From Isoetes taiwanensis (Eukaryota; Streptophyta; Lycopodiopsida; Isoetales; Isoetaceae), in NCBI GenBank assembly GCA_021234155.1, contig JAJEKV010000136.1, positions 804,001-868,000 of the forward strand: DNA of 64,000 nucleotides. The letters are read 5' to 3'. Numbering within the stretch: position 1 is the stretch's first letter; the number at the start of each line of letters is the position of its first letter. Shown in pieces: positions 14,191 to 24,784 of the stretch. The translations under genes and the position numbers were made by a program. Under the pieces are notes generated by a model. That model saw nothing but the letters and a program-made list of their open reading frames with translations. It was not told where the DNA came from and searched no databases.

Positions 14191-16092
14191 TGTTGACCCC
14201 CAACCTGGCTTAGAGAGTCAAACACAAGAAGCCAACTTGAGCTTTCACTCAAGTTGGGGTTAGAACCTCCAGATCACTTAAGGTGATCAATCTACACAAG
14301 AATTTTCCAAAGAAAAAGCTCGATTCTGAGTTTGCATACCTTTCCCAATTCTGGAATTTGGACCCCTTACTCAAATCGATGCAGATCTCATAGACAGATT
14401 GATTTCCAAGGTCAGATGGCTGTGACTTGTTCAGAAAAGTTGTAGGCAAGCAACGGTAAAGATCTTGACCAAGTCTGAGTTTTAATTTGTAAGATATTCG
14501 ATCTCAAAGTTGGGTCAAATTTTGGTCAATATCAGTCAAAACTAAAAACAGAGCTCAGGGTTTTGTAACTTGAGTTTTAGGATGAAATTTGAAGAAATTC
14601 CAAAACTAAGATGCAATATAGACTTCAAAGGTAAGGTGCATCTTTGTCAAATCATGATTTGAATCACTAAAACTATTTTTTTGGCACTATTTTGTGGATA
14701 TCGGTCTAAATTTGTATCGCACGCAGAATGCAAAAATGGTAACTTGAGTTTGGAATGAGATTTTTTCGAATTTTTTGTGCACAGTGCAAATAAGATGGGA
14801 GATGAAGTGCGGATGGTCATATGCAGGGAAAAAAAAAATAAAGGAATTCTTTCTGTAAAAATGTTTGTGATGCAAAAATACTAAAGGATCATGACATCGA
14901 CTTTTTGAATACTTGGCAATCAATTCTCATTGATATGAAGGTAATACAAGGTGAATAAGAATCTTAGGAACATAGATCAATCATCAAAATAGCTTAGAAG
15001 GTCAATAAATAGTATCAAATCAATAATATCAGTCGAATCTTCTTCAGATTAGGCGTGGAACACTCGAGACTTCAAGAACGTCTTCGAGGATCATGCTCAG
15101 TATGTATCAATGTCGAGGTTTGATCGTGCAGGGCCTTCAAAAACTTCTGTCAATGATCCCCGTGTATATAAGTTTAGATTTAATGATTCCTGCATCTTAG
15201 TGCTTAGATTTAGGCTTAATATGATGCTTGAGCGGGGAGTCCGAGGATTAGGCGGTTTTAAAGCTTAAGAATTCGATTCACGTGATTTGAGCTCATTTCA
15301 GATTTAGGTTAGAAGCATTTGTATTTTTCGAGAATTAGCGATATGGTGGCCGTATTTCTTGAGGTATAAACCAAGAATATGCAGTATTTTATAATTTTAA
15401 AAAACACGCCATGGTTTTAAAAGGTCCTCATGAGATAATTGAAGAATTGGGTCACCTAGGCGATAGTAACCCTAATGTTTTTGGGGAATATGCCAAGTTT
15501 GGGCATCATAGTGAGGAATATTCCATAGGGTAGACATACAACATGGCTTCTTATGGCACAATGGTAGATGAGCATAGGGGTATAAAAGGTTGCAAGAAGA
15601 ATTAGGCTAAGAGAATGTGGCATAGGAAGTAGAAAGGAAAAAAAGGGGTAAAAGATATGGAGGGCAATGGTGAGAATAACTTATGGAGGGACGAAGATGC
15701 ATTAAAAAAGAAGGAATTAGGCAAAGTATGGTAGGGTATGCAAGGGTGAGCAAAAGGGAAATAAGTTTAGGGAAAAATGGCTAGAAGATTTCAAAAGGAT
15801 GGGAATAGAGTGTAAAAATGGGTAAAAATGGCCTAGGGGTGGAATCAAGTACCATGGGGTCTTCCAAACTCTAACTTCCAATCTTCAAAAAGCATCTTCC
15901 AATCTTCTTTAACCCAGCACCTCTTTGGCTAGTTTTGACCTCAAATGAAGTATTCCTTATGGGAGTTGACCTTGAAGATAAATATTCTTTGACCTTCATA
16001 CCAATATTGACTACCAAGTTTTCCTTTGGCTTAGCCTTCCTAACTTTAACAAATAGACCAATCAATTAGTATGTTGCCCTTTGGGGGCAACA
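14191..16092 (-). repeat. 3' LTR of gypsy element
   Basis: 1902 bp, TGTTGACCCCCAACC at the left and TTTGGGGGCAACA at the right in plus view. The right-hand end is a hairpin (TGTTGCCC / GGGGCAACA). It is homologous along its length to 22899-24784. Confidence 0.93.
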
Positions 16093-17470
16093 TCTCGCCA
16101 AAACAAGAAAATGGCTGGTCCCCTCAGCCATAAGGGGTCTTCAATTTTGTCCCAAAGTGTCTAAGTGAGAATTATGGAAGAAAGAGGGTATAAAGTGCAA
16201 GTGTTGATGAAATAGTGGTGAATATGGTAGTGAGTGGATGTGAGTGAATGACAAAGGTGAGAATGAGTTGTGAATATAGTAAGATGGTGATCGAAATGGA
16301 GTGTATGAGATGAAATGAGTGTGTAAATGTGGGAATCTCGCCAAAACAAGAAAATGTGTGAAAAGAAAAGGTAAGAATGAGTGTGAATATGGTAAGATGG
16401 TGATGGAAATGGGGTATGAGAGGATGAAGTGAATGTACAAAAGTTGAGATCTCGCCAAAACAAGAAAATGTGTGCCTCCCTGATCCTTAAAAATGCAACT
16501 CTGCTATGATGGTGAAGTTGAATTGCAGAGTGCTTTCTTTTGGGAATGAGAACAAGAGTAAGGAGTTTAAATGGATAGCAGGACCACTTATGGCAGATGA
16601 ATAAAGATGGAGAAAGGGTGCACCTGTCATGGAAACATACAAAGAAGTTAAACTTGATCCTTGCAACTCTGCTATGATGGTGAAGCTGAATTTGCAGAGT
16701 GCACATTTGGGGAGATAAAATGAAAGAGCATGGCTGAATGGAGGGCAGGACCACAATGAGACAGATGAATGAAAATGGAAAAAGGGTGCTCCTGCAAATC
16801 AGGGAAAAAATTAAGGAACTTTTATATTCAAAGTGGTGAAATGAACTTGGCTAAAGTATGACAAAAGTTGAGGTGAAAGCTTCTAATGTTTAGCTAAACT
16901 TTATAAATTTTGCCACCTGCACTTTCTTATGTTTGGCTAAACTTTTATATTTAAAAAAAAAAATCTTCTATCTTTTGACTATTTTGCACTAATACAAGAC
17001 TTAAATATTAACTGACAGTAATAAATATAAAGGCTATAGGATAATTTGGCTAGAGTACGCTAAAATTTGACATAAAAGCTTCTAAGTTTTGGCTAAACTT
17101 TCCAAATTTTGGCAGTTACACTTTCTTGCGATTAGCTAAAGTCAGACGAAATGGTGGTGGGGCGTGAAATAGACTTGGCTAAAATTTTATTTTTTTTAGC
17201 CCAAAAAGGGCCATAGTTTAGCCAATTTTTTTCGAAAGAAGGCCAAAATTTCGCCATTTAGCTCAGTTTAGCCACTAATTTTTTCCATGCTGCAAATGAC
17301 ACTTGACAATTAATAAAAATCCCTGTTTTGAAGCTATTTGATGGCTCATCCTTCAGACTGGCTAATCTGCAAATATAAACTTAATGAAAGCATTAGTTCT
17401 AATGTTTAAGACAAGTGAAATCTAATCCAACCTATCCAACCTATTCTAACTTTAATTCTAACTTGTCTAA
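16093..17470 (-). other. gypsy 3' non-coding region with internal repeats
   Basis: Lies between integrase and the 3' LTR. TCTCGCCAAAACAAGAAAATG occurs next to the LTR (from 16093) and again near 16336 and 16451. A second duplication, with AACTCTGCTATGATGGTGAAG, is near 16497 and 16665. Long open frames here are low-complexity and show no domain, so they are not called as genes. Confidence 0.65.
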
Positions 17471-17473
17471 GTT

Positions 17474-18558
17474 CTAGAACATAAAAAGAGACAAACATAT
17501 ATGCTGATCCCAGTACCTTTTCAGGTGAATAGTGTTGATAGGATTTGGAAGTGGCATCCCTGAAGTTAATTCCTTCAACCAATAAGAATTGGTGCCTGCA
17601 GGTTCCAACACCTCATAGGGGCCCTCCCAAATATTTTCAAACTTACTAGCCGAATCTTCCCTTGATTTATTCCATTTCAGAACTAATTCTCCAGTCTTGA
17701 AAGTCCCTTGTATTTTATGAGCAGCCTTGAAAGCAGCCAAATCCTTGGCTTTTTTAAGCAAATTAGCATTCTCAGCTTCCATTCTATATTCTTCTAAATG
17801 CAAAAGGGTATCCAGTCTTTCCTGCAAAGCATACTCAAAAGGCAAACACAACTTATGAGCTAACCTCAGAGATGGAAGCTCAAGCTCTACTGGAAGCACA
17901 GCTTCAATGCCATAAACTAAGTTAAAAGGGGTATGAGTGGTTGCTGCTTTAATGGTGACTCTATAAGCCCATAGGGCATCCACCAGTTTGACATGCCAAT
18001 CCTTTTGATTATCATCCACTGTTTTCTGCAAAATGCCCTTCAAAACTTTATTAGTAGCTTCTGCTTGACCATTACCTTGGGGATAGTAGGAGGAACTCTT
18101 GGTATGTTTGACTTTAAGAATGGTCAATAAATTAGCGATTCAATAAATTAGCAATAACTTCATTCACAAAAGGGGTACCTCTATCAGAATGTAATTGTAG
18201 AGGAATACCAAACCGTGCACAAATATACTCATGTAAGAACTTTGCTGTTGTAATGGCATTAGCTTTGTCTTAAAGGAATTGCCCTGCCCATTTGGTAAAA
18301 TAATCTGTAGCTACAATAATGTGCTGATGTTGCCCCCTGAAGGGGGTTAATAGGGCCAATATAATCTAATCCCCATATTTGAAAAGGTATTGGAGAAATT
18401 ATGGGGTTTAGTGCACCGGGAGAAGGATCCTCTTGCCAAATATATCGGCACTTGTGGCAAGATTTTATGGCGAGATAACAATCTTTAAATATTGTAGGCC
18501 AATAATAACGACCGAGAATTTTCTTGGCGTAGTATCTCCAGCAAAATGGCCTCCACAT
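17474..18558 (-). pseudogene. gypsy integrase, frameshifted
   Basis: The N-terminal zinc-binding region ends in CHKCRY (about 18460). The catalytic core has WGLDYIGP (first Asp, about 18365), HSDRGTPFVN (second Asp, about 18185) and GNGQAEATNK (Glu, about 18060). The frame is broken around 18130-18150, where GCTAATTTATTGAATC is followed by a second partial copy, a 16-bp tandem duplication that shifts the frame. Further breaks lie near 18270 and 18340. The C-terminal part follows to 17474, including LVYGIEAVLPVE, typical of Ty3 integrases. Confidence 0.88.
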
Positions 18559-18883
18559 ACTCCTTCATGCATTTCTCTAATGATCAAAGCGATTCCTCTT
18601 CATTGACACACCTCGGTAATAGTCCATCCCTGTTGACTTTACATAAAACATCATTAATCATTTTAAATTGCCTCGCGACTTTTCTTTAAATCTCCTTTTT
18701 GGCTCGAGGTCATCGAAGGCATTTCCTTGAATTGTAAGAAATTCTTTATAGGTAGCCGCCAATCTTGTTGATTCTCGCTCTTCATCATCTCACCGTAAAT
18801 AGGCTAAGGCATCCACAAAGTCAACAACTTCTACTACTTCCTCATGATCAAAGAAAATGTAAGGTAAATAAAGACGGGACTCT

Positions 18884-19423
18884 TCACCGATGTAACTCTT
18901 TTATGGAAATATCAAAGGTTTGTAGCTTGCAAGCCCACCTTTGAATTTTTGGTTTAGAGGTAGCTTTACCAAATAACAAACCTGTTGGATTTTGCTTCAT
19001 ATAAACTTGAACTGAACTTTTCAATAGTAAATGACCTTGTCTGTCAATGAGGAACATGAGAGCAGCAGCACTCTTCTCCATTCTGGTGTATTTCTCTTCA
19101 GTTGAACTCCATTGTTTGCTAGCAAAAGCTATAGTGTGCTTGTCCTGCAGAATAGCTAGGCCTATGGCCTTTTTAGTAATAGTAATGTAGACCTCAAATG
19201 GCTTGTCCAAATCAGGTTTTTTAAGAAGAGTTGCTTCACAAATGGACTTTATAAGCAACTCAAAAGACTCTTGGCAATCTGATGACCATGTGACAGGAAC
19301 ATACTTGCTCTCAGATTTGGAAATCCTGCCTATTCTTGTCAGCTTAGAAATAGGACTTATAATGTGAGCAAAATTAGGAATATACATCCTAAGAAAACTA
19401 GTCATGCCAATAAAACTTTTCAC
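18884..19423 (-). pseudogene. gypsy RNase H (after RT)
   Basis: Matches the RNase H-like domain that follows RT in Ty3 elements: FVPVTWS-type entry (here YVPVTWSSDCQESFELL), KPFEVYIT, GLAILQDKHTIAFASKQWSS and the conserved EEKYTRMEKSAAALMF. It is separated from the RT frame by a short break near 19425. Confidence 0.88.
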
Positions 19424-19428
19424 CTACT

Positions 19429-20181
19429 TCAAGGGGGCACCAGTTTTTTGAGGGCTTCAACTTTTTCTTGTGCCACTTGTATGCCATTGTTGGATACCTC
19501 ATGTCCCAAAAGTTGACCTTTGGATGCAAAGAAAATACATTTCTTTGGGTTAAGGTTGACTCCAGATTCCCTGCACAAAGAACATATTTTTGCCAGTAAT
19601 TCCAAATGATTAGTAGGGTGAGATCCTAAACAAAGGTCATCCAAATAAACTCTGAATTCTTGAGGAGACATGGGCCTAAAAATAACATCCATAGCCCTCT
19701 GGAAAGTAGCAGGTGCATTCATTAGTCCAAAAGGCATTCTTTTCATTGCATAAGTTCCCCAAGGGGTAATAAAAGAGGTCTTGGGTTGGTCTTCTTCCTT
19801 AATGCTAATTTGATTAAACCCTGAAAATCCATCTAGAAATGAGTATACCTCTCTCCCTGCTACAGCATATAAGATTTCTTCTAGAAAAGGCAAGGGATAG
19901 CAGTCCTTGATGGTGGCTTTGTTGAGGTCTCGATAATCAATACAGATCCTTAAGGCACCACTTTTTTCTCTACGAATGTACAATGCAAGACACCCATTCG
20001 GATTAATAATTTCAATAATAACTTTTGCATCTAGCATTTTATCCAACTCATCTTTAATCAGTCCCATCAATGAAGCATTAATTCTTCTCGGTTTTGAAAA
20101 CAGGTTTACACCCTTCCTTAATCTTGATTTCAAATTGGCATACCTCGCTTTAATTCCAAAGTAAGCTCGGAATAATCCCAA
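19429..20181 (-). CDS. gypsy reverse transcriptase domain
   Basis: Reverse transcriptase of the Ty3 type: GALRICIDYRDLNKAT, FLDGFSGFNQI, the fingers/palm segment MPFGLMNAPATFQ and the catalytic YLDD box (VYLDDL, about 19650), then the KCIFFASKGQLLGHEVS thumb-side motif. The domain itself is open over 250 codons, but it was part of a longer polyprotein whose other parts are broken, so an independent protein is unlikely. Confidence 0.92.
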   Translation of the reverse strand: MGLFRAYFGIKARYANLKSRLRKGVNLFSKPRRINASLMGLIKDELDKMLDAKVIIEIINPNGCLALYIRREKSGALRICIDYRDLNKATIKDCYPLPFLEEILYAVAGREVYSFLDGFSGFNQISIKEEDQPKTSFITPWGTYAMKRMPFGLMNAPATFQRAMDVIFRPMSPQEFRVYLDDLCLGSHPTNHLELLAKICSLCRESGVNLNPKKCIFFASKGQLLGHEVSNNGIQVAQEKVEALKKLVPP

Positions 20182-20379
20182 GCAAACACATCCTTCCTTT
20201 CTTCAAAGAACATTTGTATATTCTCCCTATTTTGGTATTCAATTAGATCTCCAACAAAGCGGGGTTCTAATTTTACCATTTTTGTAATGGTAATCTCTTG
20301 GTATCCTTTTCTTCGATGCATTAATGGTTAAAATAGGACAAAGAGCTTTTACCTCACTAGCATCAAGGTCTTCCTCCGG

Positions 20380-20800
20380 AATAGCTCCTTCAGTTAGGTG
20401 TGCCATGAGAGTTTCCAAGCATAAGGTATCGACTTCCACATTTTCTTCCCTTGGTATGTGAGTAATCTCCCATGAAGCAAAAACTCGAAAGCACTCCCAT
20501 TACTTGGTTTTTAAGAGCTCCATGTCTGCATTTTTGTTTGGTAATCTCCACGAAACTTGTCTACAAATTAATTGTGAGTCACCAAAAATGTGAATGTTGG
20601 CAATATCCATAGCTTTGGCTTCCTCAAGTCCCGCAATCAAAGCCTTATATTACGCTACATTAGAGGTAATTTGGGGGAAGATCCTCCCTACTTTAGCTAA
20701 AAGTTTATGAGAGGAATCTTTTAGGATAGCAGCAGATGATGCAATATTTAGTTTTTTAGAAATACCTCCATCAAACCATAAGAATCCCGATGGCCCTTGT
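20380..20800 (-). pseudogene. extra RNase H domain between protease and RT
   Basis: Minus-strand frame reads GFLWFDGG (first Asp), then TSNVA, an in-frame stop at 20650-20652 where a Glu codon is expected, YKALIAGLEEAKAM, HIFGDSQLI (Asp), NKNADMELLK and HIPREENVEVDTL (last Asp). This order matches the archaeal-type RNase H known from Tat-lineage plant gypsy elements, where it normally lies downstream of RT. Here it precedes RT. A second stop follows near 20503. Calling it archaeal-type is from motif spacing only. Confidence 0.75.
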
Positions 20801-21603
20801 TTGCTGGGAAGTGCACATTCCATGATGAGAGGAACTGTTTCATATTTCCTTGGCCTTGCATTTTGTATTCTGTAAAATCCCAAAGGTTCTTCAATTAGCA
20901 TTTCCTTAATAAAATTTACCTCCTCATTGGAACCATAGGAGCCATCTTGATTATAGATTGTAGCAGTCTGAGAGCCATTGGAGATGGTACATCTCCCTTG
21001 AGACCAAATTGGTCTAGCATCCACAGTAGCTAACCACCTCCTTCCGAAAAGTAAATCATAGATATCAGACTCATCCCCTATGTCTTCAAAAGCCACCACA
21101 ATAAAGTTGGCAGCTACAATTATGCCCTCTGTATTAACAGGCACTTTAGTTACCACACCAATGGGGGTGATCTTAGCATTATAAAAGGATCTCAATAGTA
21201 TAGAAGCTTTCTTGTCCACCTCGAAACCACATTTCTTCATAACATGATATGGCATAATATTTAGGGGAGATCCCCCATCAAGTAACACATTTGAGAAGGT
21301 ATAACCTCCTAAAGTAGCTGAACATATGAATGCACCAGGGTCTTCTTCATTCTGTGCTAAAACAAGGTTAGTGGCATCAGTAAAATTCACACAAGCATTT
21401 AATACCTCATCATTAGTTTGTTGAAGTACCCTTTTTCTGTAGCTAGGTGCAATCTTTAATAAGGTAAAAAGATCCACACTCACCTTGGAATTTTTAAGCA
21501 AAACATCAACCTCATCAAAGTCTTGATCTTTCTTACCATATTTTTGCTGAGGGGGTGGAGTTATGGCTGGAGCAGGTGATTCCACTACAGGTGGTGAAGG
21601 CAC
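20800..21603 (-). CDS. gypsy aspartic protease region
   Basis: The open frame begins with a Pro-rich linker (MPSPPVVESPAPAITPPP) and carries a retropepsin-like core: ATLGGYTFSNVLLDGGSPL, where DGG stands at the DTG/DSG active-site position as in many plant gypsy proteases, followed by NIMPYHVMKKCGF and LLFGRRWL. It continues without a break into the RNase H domain. Confidence 0.82.
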
Positions 21604-21739
21604 GGCAAGAGAATGCCTACTTGGTTCAGATGTACTTGAGCTTCATTCATGCTTCTAGTTTGCACCACCATAACTTCTTTGATTTAGGAACTTCGTAGCT
21701 TGAATAAATCTTATAGAGGTGCTTGGTTCAAACCAAATC

Positions 21740-21991
21740 TCACGGGGGTTTAGACTCGGTCTCTTCTCTTTTCCCCTGCTTAGCAAAATATTCCTTAACA
21801 AACACACCTAGCATCAAGATGGCCAACCTCTTTACAAAAGAACAAACAGGACATGCCTTTCCAAAGTGGCCTTTTCTATTACATTTGGGGCACACTTGCC
21901 AATAGCAAATTTCTGATGGGTGAGAATTCCTATTGCAATGAATACATTCAGGGTAAGTTTTACCTGTCCTTGCAGCCTTGAATTCAACCAA
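21740..21991 (-). pseudogene. gypsy nucleocapsid zinc knuckles
   Basis: Cysteine/histidine motifs CIHC....HPSEIC and CPKCNRKGHFGKAC. The second is a canonical CX2CX4HX4C retroviral-type knuckle. It follows gag in the same element after at least one stop, so it was once fused to gag. Confidence 0.85.
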
Positions 21992-22095
21992 TTGTTTGGT
22001 TATTTACGCTAGAGCTTGATAACTTTTTGATAAATCGACTTTACCCTCGCAACCCGAGAACTTGCTTCCTCATCTTTAGATTTCTTCTTTTCTTT

Positions 22096-22857
22096 CTATA
22101 TGGCATAAATTGGAATAGAAGGGTGGTGATCATAATGTGCATCAGTAGCATCAGGATAAAACGGGTCATGATTGTGGTGAGGAAGATAATGCTTGTCAGG
22201 CAAGGTAGAGAGCATCTGAGTTAAATCAGTGGTTTTGGCAAAGACTTTGTATATGGAATCAAACCCTTCAGCAGCTTGAATCTTGAGCAACTTCCTTTGG
22301 ATATCTGGTCTTCTTTCCAAACCATTAATAAAAGCAGTGACTAAAAACAGAGTTGGGATGGTGACTTGTACTCTTTGACACCTGCTCATAAATGTACTAA
22401 ACCTCTCCTTGTACTGATTCACACTCTCTCCTGCATGTATGGAGAAACCTTGCAATTCATTAACCAAATCTTTTGGAGCAGCTAACTTACCAAATCTATC
22501 CAGAAACTTCTTGACAAGTTCATCCCATGAAGTGGTGCCCATTAACTTTTCATAAGTTAAACAAGCACCAGCCTCACTTTCTTCTTTGAAACATTTTTCA
22601 AACTCTGAGAGCTTGCAGCCCTTCTTGAAGCCATAGTCTCTGTAATAATCCTCAAATATTCTCAAGAAGTTGTTAGCACTCATACTGGAATCAAAAGCAG
22701 GCAAAGGAACAGGGACATTCAATTCAAATTGATATGGCATATTCTGAAGCAGGCTACTTGAGAAACTTGAATGCAATGGCCTTTCTCTGCAATGATCTGA
22801 TGCATCAATTTCTTCTACTGGTTCTTGTTCTGCTGGAAATTTTTGTTTTGGAGCCAT
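22096..22857 (-). CDS. gypsy gag
   Basis: The start is taken at the ATG at 22857 (MAPKQKF), because upstream in-frame codons belong to the primer-binding region. The product contains the retrotransposon gag fold region (FLRIFEDYYRDYG, SWDELVKKFLDRFG, GESVNQYKERFSTFMSRC, FINGLERRP). A TAG after IPIYAI ends the frame at 22096. The frame after it is still gag-like and Lys-rich (KEKKKSKDEEAS), so the stop is probably a mutation. The same family gag is seen at 59.4 kb (MAPRRKNK...) and 52.7 kb. Confidence 0.88.
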   Translation of the reverse strand: MAPKQKFPAEQEPVEEIDASDHCRERPLHSSFSSSLLQNMPYQFELNVPVPLPAFDSSMSANNFLRIFEDYYRDYGFKKGCKLSEFEKCFKEESEAGACLTYEKLMGTTSWDELVKKFLDRFGKLAAPKDLVNELQGFSIHAGESVNQYKERFSTFMSRCQRVQVTIPTLFLVTAFINGLERRPDIQRKLLKIQAAEGFDSIYKVFAKTTDLTQMLSTLPDKHYLPHHNHDPFYPDATDAHYDHHPSIPIYAI

Positions 22858-22877
22858 GACTTCTAAGATCCAGGAAG

Positions 22878-22895
22878 ATCTCGGTAGAACCTCCA
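22878..22895 (-). promoter_or_regulatory. primer binding site of gypsy element
   Basis: On the minus strand TGGAGGTTCTACCGAGAT begins three bases after the 5' LTR end. Near-identical TGGAGGTCCTACC sequences sit at the same place in the LTR element at 55.5 kb and the relic at 59.4 kb. That conservation, plus the initial TGG, supports a tRNA primer site. The tRNA was not identified. Confidence 0.75.
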
Positions 22896-22898
22896 AGA

Positions 22899-24784
22899 TG
22901 TTGACCCCCAACCTGGCTTAGAGAGTCAAACACAAGAAGCCAACTTGAGCTTTCACTCAAGTTGGGGTTAGAACCTCCAGATCACTTAAGGTGATCAATC
23001 TACACAAGAATTTTCCAAAGAAAAAGCTCAGTTACAGAGTTTGCATACCTTTCCCAATTCTGGAATTTGGACCCCTTACTCAAATCGATGCAGATCTCAT
23101 AGACAGATTGATTTCCAAGGTCAGATGGCTGTGACTTGTTCAGAAAAGTTGTAGGCAAGCAAGGGTAAAGATCTTGACCAAGTCTGAGTTTTAATTTGTA
23201 AGATATTCGATCTCAAAGTTGGGTCAAATTTTGGTCAATATCAGTCAAAACTAAAAACAGAGCTCAGGGTTTTGTAACTTGAGTTGTAGGATGAAATTTG
23301 AAGAAATTCCAAAAACTAAGATGCAATATAGACTTCAAAGGTAAGGTGCATGCTGTCAAATCATGATTTGAATCACTAAAACTATTTTTTTGGCACTATT
23401 TTGTGGATATCAGTCTAAATTTGTATCAGACAGAATGCAAAAAATGGTAACTTGAGTTTGGAATGAGATTTTTTCGAAATTTTTGTGCACACAGGTGCAA
23501 ATAAGATGGGAGATGAAGTGCAGATGGTCATATGCAGGAAAAAATAAAGGAATTCTTTACTGTAAAAATGTTTGTGATGCAAAAATACTAAAGGATCATG
23601 ACAGTCGACTTTTTGAATACTTGGCAATCAATTCTCATTGATATGAAGGTAATACAAGGTGAATAAGAATCTTAGGAACATAGATCAATCATCAAAATAG
23701 CTTAGAAGGTCAATAAATAGTATCAAATCAATAATATCAGTCCAATCTTCTCAGGACTGTGGAACACTCAGAGACTTCAAGAACGTCTTCAGATCATGCT
23801 CAGCATGTATCAATGTCGAGGTTTGATGCGTCTGGGCCTTCAAAAACTTACATCAATGATCCCCGTGTATATAAGTTTAGATTTAATGATTCCGGCATCT
23901 TAGTGCTTAGATTTAGGCTTAATATGATGCTTGAGAGCGGGAGTCCGTGATTAAAGTTTTTTAAAGCTTAAGAATTGATTCCGTGATTTGAGCTCATTTC
24001 CAGATTTAGGTTAGAAGCATTTGTATTTTCTCGAGAATTACGCATATCACGGTGGACCGTATTTCTTGAGGTATAAACCAGGAATATGCCGTATTTTATA
24101 ATTTTAAAAAACCTGGCCATGGTTTTAAAAGGTCACTCATGAGATAATTGAAGAATTGGGTCACCTAGGCGATAGTAACCCTAATGTTTTTGGGAATATG
24201 CCAAGTTTGGGCATCATAGTGAGGAATATTCCATAGGGTAGACATACAACATGGCTTCTTATGGCACAATGGTAGATGAGCATAGGGGTATAAAAGGTTG
24301 CAAGAAGAATTAGGCTAAGAGAATTTACAAAATTGTGGCATAGGAAGTAGAAAGGAAAAAAAGGGGTAAAAGATATGGAGGGCAATGGTGAGAATAACTT
24401 ATGGAGGGACAAAGATGCATTAAAAAAGAAGGAATTAGGCAAAGTATGGTAGGGTATGCAAGGGTGAGCAAAAGGGAAATAAGTTTAGGGAAAAATGGCT
24501 AGAAGATTTCAAAAGGATGGGAATAGAGTGTAAAAATGGGTAAAAATGGCCTAGGGGTGGAATCAAGTACCATGGGGTCTTCCAAACTCTAACTTCCAAT
24601 CTTCAAAAAGCATCTTCCAATCTTCTTTAACCCAGCACCTCTTTGGCTAGTTTTGAGTTGACCTTGAAGATAAATATCCTTTGACCTTCATACCAATGTT
24701 GACTACCAAGTTTTCCTTTGGCTTAGCCTTCCTAACTTTAACAAATAGACCAATCAATTAGTATGTTGCCCTTTGGGGGCAACA
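22899..24784 (-). repeat. 5' LTR of gypsy element
   Basis: 1886 bp, TGTTGACCCCC to GGGGGCAACA in plus view, homologous to 14191-16092. The end at 24,764-24,784 is a hairpin with arms TGTTGCCC and GGGGCAACA. Confidence 0.93.

Larger units (their letters stand above)
14191..24784 (-). mobile_element. Ty3/gypsy retrotransposon, nearly complete, decayed
   Basis: Two long terminal repeats (14191-16092 and 22899-24784) begin TGTTG and end CAACA in plus-strand view. CCTCT occurs immediately outside both ends (14186-14190 and 24785-24789), a clean 5-bp target duplication. Coding order on the minus strand is gag, zinc knuckles, aspartic protease, an RNase H domain, reverse transcriptase, second RNase H, integrase, as in Ty3-type elements. 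An additional RNase H between protease and RT is unusual. The LTRs differ by substitutions and indels (one of about 25 bp near 15938) and the frames contain several stops, so it is not autonomous now. Confidence 0.93.

Noticed and set aside
16141-16756. Long minus-strand frames of up to 197 codons
   Set aside because: Low-complexity His/Ser/Phe-rich translation of repetitive purine-rich sequence in the non-coding 3' part of the gypsy; no domain.
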